A stretch of 64,000 bases of DNA from Syntrophosphaera sp035450685 (lineage in GTDB: Bacteria > Cloacimonadota > Cloacimonadia > Cloacimonadales > Cloacimonadaceae): positions 17,734 through 81,733 of the forward strand of contig DAOTNF010000010.1 in the NCBI GenBank assembly GCA_035450685.1. The letters run 5' to 3'. Under the pieces are notes generated by a model, which worked only from the letters and a program-made list of their open reading frames with translations, did not search any database and was not told the origin of the DNA. A program made the translations under genes and the position numbers. Each line of letters opens with the position of its first letter. The stretch's first letter is position 1. Of the stretch, positions 53,301 to 60,923 are shown piece by piece.

Positions 53301-53477
53301 AAGATAAATGTTTATACCAGCAAAGCGTCCCTGGTATTTAGCAAAACATTGGTTTACAACGGCAATCCAGATCGGGTTATTGCTCTGAATTCAAGCAATC
53401 TGGCGCCGGGAGTATATATATTGCAAGTGCAAAGCTCAGGCAACGACGCCACCCTCAAATTTGCTGTGGAGAAATGA
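50313..53477 (+). CDS. M6-family metalloprotease with a T9SS-type C-terminal sorting domain
   Basis: The 1054-residue protein has a signal peptide, an M6 (immune inhibitor A-like) metalloprotease domain with the zinc motif HEFGHSLGMVD at residues 270-280, a long middle region of beta-strand repeats, and a last 85 residues that match the T9SS type A sorting domain: AYVFPNPVRSDNFNLRI, INVYTSKASLVF, LAPGVYILQVQSS. Such domains direct export through the outer membrane and are then cut or modified. It is very probably a secreted protease. The frame ends 22 bases before the next gene. Confidence 0.92.
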   Translation: MRFLIKGFILSLVLVYCLQLGANKMEIRKLDSFSLPRKHPYTGLLNKQPERMDRGKGAANNRLLVILVDFQEETPDDANTTGNGKFLLQPDPSYLTTIGSPPHDQAYFRDNLRALRYYYLAASNGSFDLQFDVYPETGAYTLPHTMGYYNPPGADGSTFVGKMEEYFKTSFELADAQSPEIDFSSYGHFMIIHAGSDWQHDINGDTPSDIPSFFIKVGPGKEAIVDNGTFLVQHACNVPSTISQDFYTQTASNGDEYYGGYGALNAVLAHEFGHSLGMVDLYNVKTFRPMVGVFDIMDSGGSGIFIDQETNAMVEGGLPILPGAWSRLQAFGDYLQANGNVVEVSDLDLFESKTLTAPSHRQNPPANQTQILKIPLSETEYLLVENRNVDPDLDGGTSVKGNEDRRVILHPTPLDDDTGIVTYEYDYFLPSFLTEAGGAVGGGLLVWLINDDVIHNQGNYDSEGNFVSNYDNNTINTRYSERGVQVVEADNITDIGNIDSMYWTGTPYEYFHAHKPLLNEYGLFKGWSGEPWKPEYSGSSLPSLHDSQGLGSIYWLADIGNPEAEMEYSVRTGFFDATQIHSYAEAGMQVGPLVNTVYTGMDSTTLPLISTEGVKLLSQEGGEWNILVEYEQELPNPRFPIIVSDQDADGWKELLIVGENSIELLEFSQDDLLVESINFPAQITVAPLALDNKVFVCTQNSISTVANGNISSTNEISGIERISIYGDDLAALTHNKLILLDANSLNPNAELSLPEAFGDFEPVSFSTSQAPFVNLLFIMANSGNIYRYDGSHIEQIYISSSNARPSQLGISPVKLDGHEILPVLFWSAGSKIYAIKQDGSLLRGLPYNTSSYTFEPEKHVYSMQHDKKNYLYFPVSGRGHLAFEIQNGLNASYSLISNSEQVAPLFHVVNQTDSGQNLLWTYSDSLGNSYIHSALVDPSAFTLLWNGFRNANNGCFTAAHVSDLEPSESGFQAYVFPNPVRSDNFNLRILNATKDIKINVYTSKASLVFSKTLVYNGNPDRVIALNSSNLAPGVYILQVQSSGNDATLKFAVEK

Positions 53478-53499
53478 GTTGGCATCATTGGGAGGAATG

Positions 53500-54546
53500 A
53501 TGAGAAAAATCGGACTTATACTTGTATGTCTGTGTATAGCTTTCAGCGCTCAAGCCCAAGGCATAGACGACCTTATCTTCAAGGATGAGCCTGCAAAGGA
53601 ACAGAGTTCAGACGACAATGACATCATCAAAGTGAACTTTAAAAAGAAGAGTGCGCACCGTGCCCTGCTCTATTCAGCAATCTTCCCGGGAGCGGGACAG
53701 TTCTATGCGAAACGATCTGCACTGACAGCATATCTGTTTCCTGTATTGGAAGCGGCAATGATAGGCGGCATTGTCTATTTCCGATCTCAGGGCTACGATA
53801 AAGAGAGAGAGTTTGAAAAGTATGCCAATGGAGAGACAATAACCCAGGAGTTTACCTATGTAATCGAGGGTGACACACTATCTTATACATACACAGGACC
53901 CCGTTATAACAGGGAGTTCCAGACTGTGGTGCAGAATGCGTTGATAAACTACAATCCGAGCAGTTTTGACGATATCTATGAACCCAGCCTCTTTCGTTTG
54001 GATAGAGAGAACACACAGCATTTCTATGAAGATATCGGCAAGTACAATAAGTATCTTTTCGGTTGGGCTGACTGGTTTTGCCGCTTCGCGATGGATCCCA
54101 GGGTCACATATCAAAATCCCACCGCGGATTCGCTTTGCGTGCTGGATGAAGACTTTTTCCGATCCGCCTGGGTTATGTATTATGGCCAATACCATAGCGA
54201 GTTCAGGTGGGTTGGCAACCGCGAAATTGCGGATTACATAAATAATTACAACAATCTTGATAATTGCCCAATTGTGACACCATCCATGGCGGCAGCCTCC
54301 CCCATGCGTGAGAAGTACATCCAAATGCGCAATGACTCAAAGGATCAGTATAAGATCGCGGATTACTTCACCTTTGGACTGGTGGCCAACCACATTGCTT
54401 CCGCCATTGACGCTGTGCTGCTAACCAACAGAGTCAACCGGACTGCCATCACCCAAAATCCGCTTAAAATGTACTATTACACCGGTCTGAGGGACAATAA
54501 GATCACTCCCTCCCTCGGCTTTTCATACTCTTTTAGTGAGTTGTAA
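53500..54546 (+). CDS. DUF5683-like secreted or membrane protein (1)
   Basis: The 348-residue protein starts MRKIGLILV with a signal peptide; the ATG at 53500 is taken because GGAGG is four bases upstream and the longer frame overlaps the protease. It has the pattern HRALLYSAIFPGAGQFYAKR followed by a hydrophobic segment, which I associate with DUF5683-type proteins, and a second hydrophobic stretch near FGLVANHIASAIDAVLL. Its two smaller downstream neighbours share the same order of elements. Function is unknown. Confidence 0.78.
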   Translation: MRKIGLILVCLCIAFSAQAQGIDDLIFKDEPAKEQSSDDNDIIKVNFKKKSAHRALLYSAIFPGAGQFYAKRSALTAYLFPVLEAAMIGGIVYFRSQGYDKEREFEKYANGETITQEFTYVIEGDTLSYTYTGPRYNREFQTVVQNALINYNPSSFDDIYEPSLFRLDRENTQHFYEDIGKYNKYLFGWADWFCRFAMDPRVTYQNPTADSLCVLDEDFFRSAWVMYYGQYHSEFRWVGNREIADYINNYNNLDNCPIVTPSMAAASPMREKYIQMRNDSKDQYKIADYFTFGLVANHIASAIDAVLLTNRVNRTAITQNPLKMYYYTGLRDNKITPSLGFSYSFSEL

Positions 54547-54547
54547 G

Positions 54548-55195
54548 GTGAAATATCTCCTTGTCCTGGCTCTGATTCTTATGGCAGTTTCCCTGCCCGC
54601 CCTGCCCAAAGTAGCATATATTGGTATGTCTGCCGCACTGCCCGGAAGCGGCGAGTTGGCTTTGGGCAAAGTAAACAGGGCTGGTTTTTTTCTGGGTATG
54701 GACCTGCTGGCCTTTACAACCTATTGGGCCTTGGGGCAACAGCGGGATGACCTGCACGAATCTTACAAACTATACGCACAGGCCTATGCCGGGGTACCCG
54801 TTACCAATGATGAGCACTATTATAGCCATGTAAGAAAATATCTTAGCAGCGATGATTTTAACCTGTATCAGGAAATGATGGCCAGAAACTACTATTTGAT
54901 ATATAATTACGATCTGGATGCCTATAACACTTATATGGCAGACAACACATATTCCGAGAGCGAAGCCTGGCACTGGCAAAGTGAGTATCATCTTGACCAG
55001 TTCCGCAAGCTCCGGTCAAAATACATGAAAATGAGGCTCTATCAAAATGCCAGCCTGGGCGCGGTGTTTCTCAACCGGCTGATCAGTGCTGTCGATGTTG
55101 TATTCATCACTCGCAAGCCGTCGGGGACAACTGCCTTGTATTTTACTCCTAGCCGGGATGATGGCCTGATGCTAAATTACCAACTCGAGTTTTGA
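54548..55195 (+). CDS. DUF5683-like secreted or membrane protein (2)
   Basis: The protein (215 residues from the GTG at 54548; a GTG at 54536 is also possible) has a signal peptide, a YIGMSAALPGSGELALGKVN element and a C-terminal helix FLNRLISAVDVVFITRK. The order and the motifs parallel the genes on both sides (ALPGSGE matches FPGAGQ and LPGLGQ). It begins one base after the upstream stop codon. Function is unknown; it is probably an envelope protein. Confidence 0.75.
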   Translation: MKYLLVLALILMAVSLPALPKVAYIGMSAALPGSGELALGKVNRAGFFLGMDLLAFTTYWALGQQRDDLHESYKLYAQAYAGVPVTNDEHYYSHVRKYLSSDDFNLYQEMMARNYYLIYNYDLDAYNTYMADNTYSESEAWHWQSEYHLDQFRKLRSKYMKMRLYQNASLGAVFLNRLISAVDVVFITRKPSGTTALYFTPSRDDGLMLNYQLEF

Positions 55196-55202
55196 GGCAA
55201 AG

Positions 55203-55850
55203 ATGAAAAAGATATCGTTAACAATAATATGCGTGCTGCTTGCCGTCGCGCTCATGGCTGACAGCAGGGGCTGGACAATTGTTCAATCTCTGGCACTGCC
55301 AGGCTTGGGCCAGGTACGCAACGACAGAAGCTATGGCTACGTTATGCTTGGAGCAGAGGTAGGTGTGATTGGCTCAATGTTCTTTTTCAGCAGCGAAAGG
55401 AACCTCAAAGACAGGGAATCTTACGACTACGCGTTGAAGTATGCCAACCTGCAGCCAGGCTCCTATCCACAGTCGTTCTTTTTTGACATGACCAAGTATT
55501 ATTCCAGCGACTTTACCACAGGTGGCTACAACGAAATGGTGCGTCAGGAAGCTCTCAGGCTTTATCCCACCGATCCTGTTGCCCAACAAGCCTACATCGA
55601 TGCCAACAGTTATGACGAAGATCATTACTGGCGATGGGAGAGCCCGGCGAACCGTTCGGAATTTACTTCCATGCGTCATCAGATGCAGAACCTCCAGGAT
55701 TATGGTAAGATAGCGGTCGGAGTATTGATCGTGAATCACATCATAAGCGGCATGGATGCACTGATGTTTACAAGGCCGGTTCATAAGCCGCAGGCCTGGC
55801 TCAAAGTTGATAACGACACCCCCCTGTTGATGTTGAGCATGGAGTTCTAA
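55203..55850 (+). CDS. DUF5683-like secreted or membrane protein (3)
   Basis: The 215-residue protein has a signal peptide, VQSLALPGLGQVRNDRSYGYVMLGAEVG, an acidic middle and a hydrophobic helix AVGVLIVNHIISGMDALMF near the end. It begins seven bases after the second paralogue. Three tandem paralogues of this type suggest a duplicated envelope component. No terminator is evident in the 120 bases before the convergent CRISPR operon. Confidence 0.75.
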   Translation: MKKISLTIICVLLAVALMADSRGWTIVQSLALPGLGQVRNDRSYGYVMLGAEVGVIGSMFFFSSERNLKDRESYDYALKYANLQPGSYPQSFFFDMTKYYSSDFTTGGYNEMVRQEALRLYPTDPVAQQAYIDANSYDEDHYWRWESPANRSEFTSMRHQMQNLQDYGKIAVGVLIVNHIISGMDALMFTRPVHKPQAWLKVDNDTPLLMLSMEF

Positions 55851-55970
55851 CCGGGATCTGCTCGGCGATTATAAAGCGTAACGTTAATTTGCCTATTACA
55901 ACGCTGAAAAGCAGAGGTCAGGGTGTTCAATGGATTTTAGCTGGTTTTTACTCCCCAAGCAATACTGATT

Positions 55971-57302
55971 CTATACCTCCCAAAAACTGCCAAATCCTGA
56001 TCTGTGCTTGGCACCTAAATTTCTGTTGGTAAGAAGTATCTTGTATAGTTCAATTTTCTGCTGCGGCGTTATCGTGAGTCCACCACTCAGAGTTGTGCTG
56101 TCAGCCAGAAAACTGAACTGAAAAACCACACCCGGCACAATTTTAAGAAACCTGATGGGATTGGGTTCACGTAGCCTTGAGCGCTTTCCATTGTACAAAT
56201 GTGGAGCAAGCCAGTCCTCGTCCAGATAAGGTCTGCCATTCCCCTGATTATTATTGACGTTTGGGTTTGTACTCTTGGTTATATAGGCATTGAAAAATAG
56301 CGAACCACGAGCCGGTTTGCTCATATCCCCAAACAGAGCATTCTCCATTTCCCTGGCTTGACGATAATCAAAACTTGCCGGCACAGTTATCCCCGCCTCA
56401 CCCATTTCCTCTATCAGCTGCTTTAGCGCAATGTCGTCTTCATCCGTTGCCGGAAATCCCGCGCGTAGAAAGCCCTTGACGCTGGATGCCGGAATGAGCG
56501 GAAAGCCGGTTGAGTGGTCAAAGAAAAAGCCAAGTTGAAAATCGCTTTTATTATCCTCTTTCATCAGGTTCATGTGCGGATATCCGGTACCTACCAGCAA
56601 GCCCCGTGAGCCAACTTTTAGCTCAAAAGAGTCATATACGCTTCCTTTCGGTATGGGCAGCTTGCTCACCTGCACCCCGAATATACGTCCGTAGGCTCCC
56701 AGATTTCTGCCAATGTTCTGATTAACAGTTACCAGACCATATTGGTCAAACCAGGATTGATAGCCATTTGCCGTCTCCAGATACGAGTAGTAGGCAAGGC
56801 GCAGATTGGCTTTGGTTCCATTGCGCCTGGCAGGGCTGTTGTTAGGGCGGAAGTTCTGGATGTTCAGCCCGCATTCTGCATCCAAGTGTTCGTATTCATT
56901 ATTGACTGAATATCTGAAACTATCCGACTGCACGTAGGTTTTTACAGCGAATTTCAGGCATGCCAGAATCTCCAGCATTCTGTCTTTCAGCAAAGCCTCG
57001 CCCGCTGGATCAGCGCAAATACCCTTGATAGTTCCATAGCTCAGACAATCCGGATAATGAAAGAACTGACGCAGCAGTTTGATCAGCAACCTGTTAACCA
57101 GACTGGGAGGCAAACCACTCTGCCCTGCTTTGCCCTGGTTTTCATTATCCAGCAACGCGACAATCACACCAGAATATCGGATGGAAATTGCCGTTCCCGT
57201 AATATAGGCATCAAATTCGGGGCTGATAGACTCACCCGGAATAATGCGGTTCAGCAGTTCCAGCGAGCTTGCATACAATTCATTGTTCAGTGGGGTTATC
57301 AT
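55971..57302 (-). CDS. cmr6: Type III-B CRISPR subunit: Cmr5-Cmr6 fusion
   Basis: The C-terminal part (about residues 165-443) is a Cmr6-type RAMP: FELKVGSRGLLVGTGYPH, STGFPLIPASSVKGFLRAGF, LAPHLYNG, REPNPIRFLKIVPGVVFQFSF and the glycine-rich loop GAKHRSGFGSF at the end. Residues 1 to about 130 have no place in a canonical Cmr6. They look like Cmr5, a small helical backbone subunit: a SGVIVALLDN helix resembling Cmr5 SGLxxAL helices and a C-terminal helix LEILACLKFAVKTYVQSD like its EALxxLxWLKRFAEA. No separate cmr5 exists between cmr4 and cmr6. The fusion is inference from pattern. The start overlaps the cmr4 stop (TAATG). Confidence 0.87.
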   Translation of the reverse strand: MITPLNNELYASSLELLNRIIPGESISPEFDAYITGTAISIRYSGVIVALLDNENQGKAGQSGLPPSLVNRLLIKLLRQFFHYPDCLSYGTIKGICADPAGEALLKDRMLEILACLKFAVKTYVQSDSFRYSVNNEYEHLDAECGLNIQNFRPNNSPARRNGTKANLRLAYYSYLETANGYQSWFDQYGLVTVNQNIGRNLGAYGRIFGVQVSKLPIPKGSVYDSFELKVGSRGLLVGTGYPHMNLMKEDNKSDFQLGFFFDHSTGFPLIPASSVKGFLRAGFPATDEDDIALKQLIEEMGEAGITVPASFDYRQAREMENALFGDMSKPARGSLFFNAYITKSTNPNVNNNQGNGRPYLDEDWLAPHLYNGKRSRLREPNPIRFLKIVPGVVFQFSFLADSTTLSGGLTITPQQKIELYKILLTNRNLGAKHRSGFGSFWEV

Positions 57303-58153
57303 TATGTTAACTCCTGAATTTCACACAAACCTTGAGCCAGGCTGAAATTAGCTCCTATCTGCACATAGGTTTCCTGGATATCGGCTAAAAAGGTATCGAC
57401 CTGCTGTTCCCATATCTTTAGCAAATTATCCGGATAGGAAATGAAGAACCAGAGATGCGCGCCATAGGGCAATACTTCCTCATTGAATTTATTCTTGCTT
57501 ACACCGTCATCGTCCAAGCAGTTGCGTTCAATCACAGGAATGCAGTACTTGCAAATGTCGCGGAACCTTGCTTCTTCAAACATCGCCACCTCTCCTGTAC
57601 TGATTTCACGGAATACTTCTCTTTTGAGTACATCCGGCCCAACCTGAATAAAACTGCCGGAGATGCCTTCTATGTCTGGCGGAATATCGGAATTATTTTC
57701 CCTATAGCAGCAGAAGTTGCTACCTGGAGCGGGAAGGTGTAAGGTGTGATTACCGTTTCTTCCCAGCAGCTTGTTGGCCATGCTGTAGTATCTCTGCAGG
57801 GTGTTTGGCGAAGTGGCATAGTAGCTTGCCTTTTCATACAACGCTCCGACGGGCAGAAAGAGCAGTCGGGCATCGTGAAAGACCAGCATGGATTGGTAGA
57901 TTGTCCTGCTCGTTCCGTTGCCTCCACTTGTTGTGTCATCGGTACCAAAAAGCAGGTCTAGCCTGTTACTATTATAGCCCAAAATCTCCTTGCAATGCGA
58001 GCGGAAAGCCCCTTTGATGCTGGAAGCATGCATCACCGGTATGCCATAGGGTTTTTCCCTCTGGATGAGGTTGTCTATTACGCCTGTGTCGGCTGCGCCT
58101 TGCCCCACATGGGTATAGGAGCGGGTTATCAGAGAAAAGAATCTGTATTTCAT
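57302..58153 (-). CDS. cmr4: Type III-B CRISPR RAMP subunit Cmr4
   Basis: Cmr4 is the backbone subunit repeated along the crRNA, with the Asp that cuts target RNA every six nucleotides. The 283-residue protein begins with SYTHVGQGAADTGVIDNLIQ, in which Asp27 sits at the place of the catalytic Asp, then HASSIKGAFRSHCKE and near the end YVQIGANFSLAQGLCEI in place of the glycine-rich loop. Length and motif order fit Cmr4. It is nine bases from cmr3 and overlaps the cmr5-6 gene by one base, as expected for co-assembled subunits. Confidence 0.92.
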   Translation of the reverse strand: MKYRFFSLITRSYTHVGQGAADTGVIDNLIQREKPYGIPVMHASSIKGAFRSHCKEILGYNSNRLDLLFGTDDTTSGGNGTSRTIYQSMLVFHDARLLFLPVGALYEKASYYATSPNTLQRYYSMANKLLGRNGNHTLHLPAPGSNFCCYRENNSDIPPDIEGISGSFIQVGPDVLKREVFREISTGEVAMFEEARFRDICKYCIPVIERNCLDDDGVSKNKFNEEVLPYGAHLWFFISYPDNLLKIWEQQVDTFLADIQETYVQIGANFSLAQGLCEIQELT

Positions 58154-58161
58154 GCTATCTC

Positions 58162-59316
58162 CTATTGTAGCTTGATAAATCGGTCAAAACCGGCTGCCTG
58201 GCTAAAGCCAGGTGTTATTGCTGTTTCCTTGCCTCCGGTAATAATGATGGAGCCTATGGGCATACTTTTATAGGTTCCGCTCTTCATTCTTAACCTAAAT
58301 GGTTTTGCAGAAACTGAGGCATTGCGTTGTAACACCATACGGCGCAGCAGTTCCAGCTCACCGCCGTTCAGGCAGATGAACCCCTGGTTGCGAAAGCTTG
58401 AGATATTGGTTTCGGAAAGAATTGCGTATCTGCTATTGGCATCCAGTTTGGTCAAAGGAGTTACCAGGCTCTGCAGCAATCCCTGCTTTGGGATACAGGG
58501 ATACTGAGTGGAAGTCATATGGAAGAAGCTTCTGTCACCTCCCATTTCAACTCCCCCATCTGGAATTTGAGTATCATCGTTCAGGTCCAGCAGCACTCCA
58601 AAGGCAAACGCGTCATCGGAAAAGGAGTAGTCTATTTTCTGAAAATAGCTCTGCCCCTGAGCGGATTGGGTGTACTCCTTTCTGCCATTCTCCATTTTAC
58701 CGCCCCGGTCAATACCAGGATGCTTATGCTCAATAAAGATGTCCTCATCCGTAAGTAACTGAGCACCATCTACATTGGGCGCAGTATTGCCGACTGCTAT
58801 GTCCTTCCACACCGAAGCCTCAGCCCAGTATCTGCACAAACCACATTTTGCGATATATCCTTTTAGATATGGGAAAGAATCGCTCATACCACCCGCAAAG
58901 TTGTTCTGGATAACTTTACTTGCTATTTCACGCCGCACAGGCATTTCATCTATGCATTGCCAGTTCAGAGGCAGGGGATAGTATATCTTCATTCCCGCCT
59001 TGCGAACCAGGAAAACCGGAGATATCCGCTTTATCTTTCCCAGTCCTCCATCCTGTTTTTTAGAGTAGTCAAAGTCCCCGATAACTGCTTCCAGGTCATC
59101 GACTGACTTGCCAGCGGCTATTTCTTCCACCGCTTTTCCTCCGGTGGAATTGTAAACCAGTAGTTTCTCCTGCAGCAGCAGCGCTTTGCGGATTGTGCCC
59201 AGCACTGTGCTGAGCGGAGGGATTTTCTGGGAACGAACCAGATAGGTGTCGGCATATCCGTGCGCCGCTCCAAAAAAGAAACGGCTTTCAGGGTCAAAAG
59301 TAACCAGATATTGCAT
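58162..59316 (-). CDS. cmr3: Type III-B CRISPR RAMP subunit Cmr3
   Basis: Cmr3 caps the crRNA 5' tag next to Cas10. The 384-residue protein has the N-terminal pattern of Cmr3, FDPESRFFFGAAHGYADTY and KIPPLSTVLGTIRKALL, a central IGDFDYSKK and GKIKRISPVFLVRK, and a C-terminal MPIGSIIITGG, in the place of a glycine-rich loop. It lies between cas10 and cmr4, the canonical position. Length is typical. Confidence 0.9.
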   Translation of the reverse strand: MQYLVTFDPESRFFFGAAHGYADTYLVRSQKIPPLSTVLGTIRKALLLQEKLLVYNSTGGKAVEEIAAGKSVDDLEAVIGDFDYSKKQDGGLGKIKRISPVFLVRKAGMKIYYPLPLNWQCIDEMPVRREIASKVIQNNFAGGMSDSFPYLKGYIAKCGLCRYWAEASVWKDIAVGNTAPNVDGAQLLTDEDIFIEHKHPGIDRGGKMENGRKEYTQSAQGQSYFQKIDYSFSDDAFAFGVLLDLNDDTQIPDGGVEMGGDRSFFHMTSTQYPCIPKQGLLQSLVTPLTKLDANSRYAILSETNISSFRNQGFICLNGGELELLRRMVLQRNASVSAKPFRLRMKSGTYKSMPIGSIIITGGKETAITPGFSQAAGFDRFIKLQ

Positions 59317-59328
59317 ATATCCTCCCGT

Positions 59329-60921
59329 TTATCTTTCCAGCAGCTTTGCCAGCCGATATAGGTTGACAATGCTCTCCACCGCGGCTTCTTTGTCTTCGAC
59401 TTTCGTTACTTTATTAAGGTCGGTACTTAGTATCGCCTTAAGATTTTCGAATTCGCCACTTACCTCTTTATGATGTTCTTCGTTAAAATGGTTCTTCAGC
59501 AAAGCGTCAATTCTATTTACTTTCGTTCGGGAAAGCTTATCCGCGATTTTTCCCAGTGAGTCGTAAAACCCTTTAGGCAATGAGTTTTCGTTCATCTGAG
59601 CCGTAAAAACTTCCAGATGGGCAGGCAAGTCTGCCAAATCCAGGGAGATCTCAAATGTTGCGCCCGCATGTTTTCGGATTACCATGCTCAGGGTGTTTTT
59701 GGTCAATTTCGCTTTGTCAAACAGGCATGAGTAGGCAGATTGCAGGGCATCCTTGAGCGGATATTTCAGATACTGCATGGAGATGCCAAAGGACAGGCTC
59801 AGGCGGGGATACTCGCCCCCCCCTTCGCTTTGCAGCCAGCCATTGTGAAATACTTCGCCAAACTTCTTGTTTATCAGGTCAACCAAAGCCAGCAAATTGT
59901 CGATTTGATGGCCTTCCGGACTCAAACGGCTGTCAATGTTGCGCGCCGGAATCAAAGCCAGGATGTCGTCACCACCGGCGTAGATGGTTTCTCCGCCATA
60001 AGCGGTTATCAAATCCGCAACTTCTGTATTGAACCTATACAATGCGTCAGAAAACTCCTTAACCTTGTCACTGTCGTCCTGAATACCCGCCAGCAGTTTG
60101 CCGGCATTGTCCATATCCAGGCAGAGCACCGCAAAGTAAGAAAGGTATTTGCTTCCCTCGGCAATCAATTTTTGATTCTGCTCATCAAACAACCTGTCAG
60201 CTTCAACCTTGTTCACCGGAATCAACTTATCGGCTATCTCCCGGGCACCGATATGAACGATGGAAGGGAAAGGCCGCGTATCTTTAATGCCGGTTTTACC
60301 GGAAACAAGCCCGGATACATGCGCACCATATTTTATTGCGCAGATCGGGCACAGATAGAGCTTTTGCCCGTAGCTTTCCTCATAGCGGTCACTAACCACC
60401 AGCGTGTGGGGCAGCATCCTGCAGCGGTCGCAGGGTTCTTCCGCCAGCAAATCGTCTGCCAGGGTGTAAAGCTCCGCGGTTTCCAGATGCTTCAACGCTT
60501 CTTCAATTGTTACCTTGCCATCTGCCACGAACCACTTTATCTGCAGATAGTCATCAATTATCTTCTTTATTTTAGATTCATCCGGATTGCTGCTGGTTTG
60601 CCAACGGGCATGCACAGACTTATAAATATCGTATAGGGTATTCACAAAGTCACTGCTCGCGGCGGTAATCCACTCAGCTATTTCCTCTTTGCTATTTTCC
60701 GAAGTGAAGTAAAGCCTGTCCGGATACAGTCCGACTCTGCCCGTAGTGCCGACCTGGCGCAAGGTAGGCAAAATGATGTTGCATCCTTTTTTATTCAAAG
60801 CACCGCAGAGACTCTCCATCAGCCAGGAAAACATGTAGGAACCGAACCACAGCTCCCTTTCCTTCTTTGCCGACCCGAGGGTATTCAGTATCGGTCCGAT
60901 AGTTATTCCGCCAGTAACCAT
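59329..60921 (-). CDS. cmr2: Type III-B CRISPR Cas10 (Cmr2), no HD domain, intact GGDD cyclase
   Basis: Cas10 is the signalling subunit activated by target RNA. The 530-residue protein is short, since canonical Cmr2 is usually well over 700 residues, and it begins directly with GPILNTLGSAKKERELW, without the N-terminal HD nuclease domain. It has a zinc finger (Cys164, Cys167, Cys191, Cys194), a first palm with LDMD (269-271), and the GGDD motif in YAGGDD (316-319), so the nucleotidyl cyclase site is intact. The segment YPDRLYF (Asp68) replaces the PN(R/K)F of cOA-type Cmr2. It is three bases after the cmr1-like gene, in an operon with a CorA-like gene, so a SAM-AMP product is inferred. Confidence 0.93.
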   Translation of the reverse strand: MVTGGITIGPILNTLGSAKKERELWFGSYMFSWLMESLCGALNKKGCNIILPTLRQVGTTGRVGLYPDRLYFTSENSKEEIAEWITAASSDFVNTLYDIYKSVHARWQTSSNPDESKIKKIIDDYLQIKWFVADGKVTIEEALKHLETAELYTLADDLLAEEPCDRCRMLPHTLVVSDRYEESYGQKLYLCPICAIKYGAHVSGLVSGKTGIKDTRPFPSIVHIGAREIADKLIPVNKVEADRLFDEQNQKLIAEGSKYLSYFAVLCLDMDNAGKLLAGIQDDSDKVKEFSDALYRFNTEVADLITAYGGETIYAGGDDILALIPARNIDSRLSPEGHQIDNLLALVDLINKKFGEVFHNGWLQSEGGGEYPRLSLSFGISMQYLKYPLKDALQSAYSCLFDKAKLTKNTLSMVIRKHAGATFEISLDLADLPAHLEVFTAQMNENSLPKGFYDSLGKIADKLSRTKVNRIDALLKNHFNEEHHKEVSGEFENLKAILSTDLNKVTKVEDKEAAVESIVNLYRLAKLLER

Positions 60922-60923
60922 GT

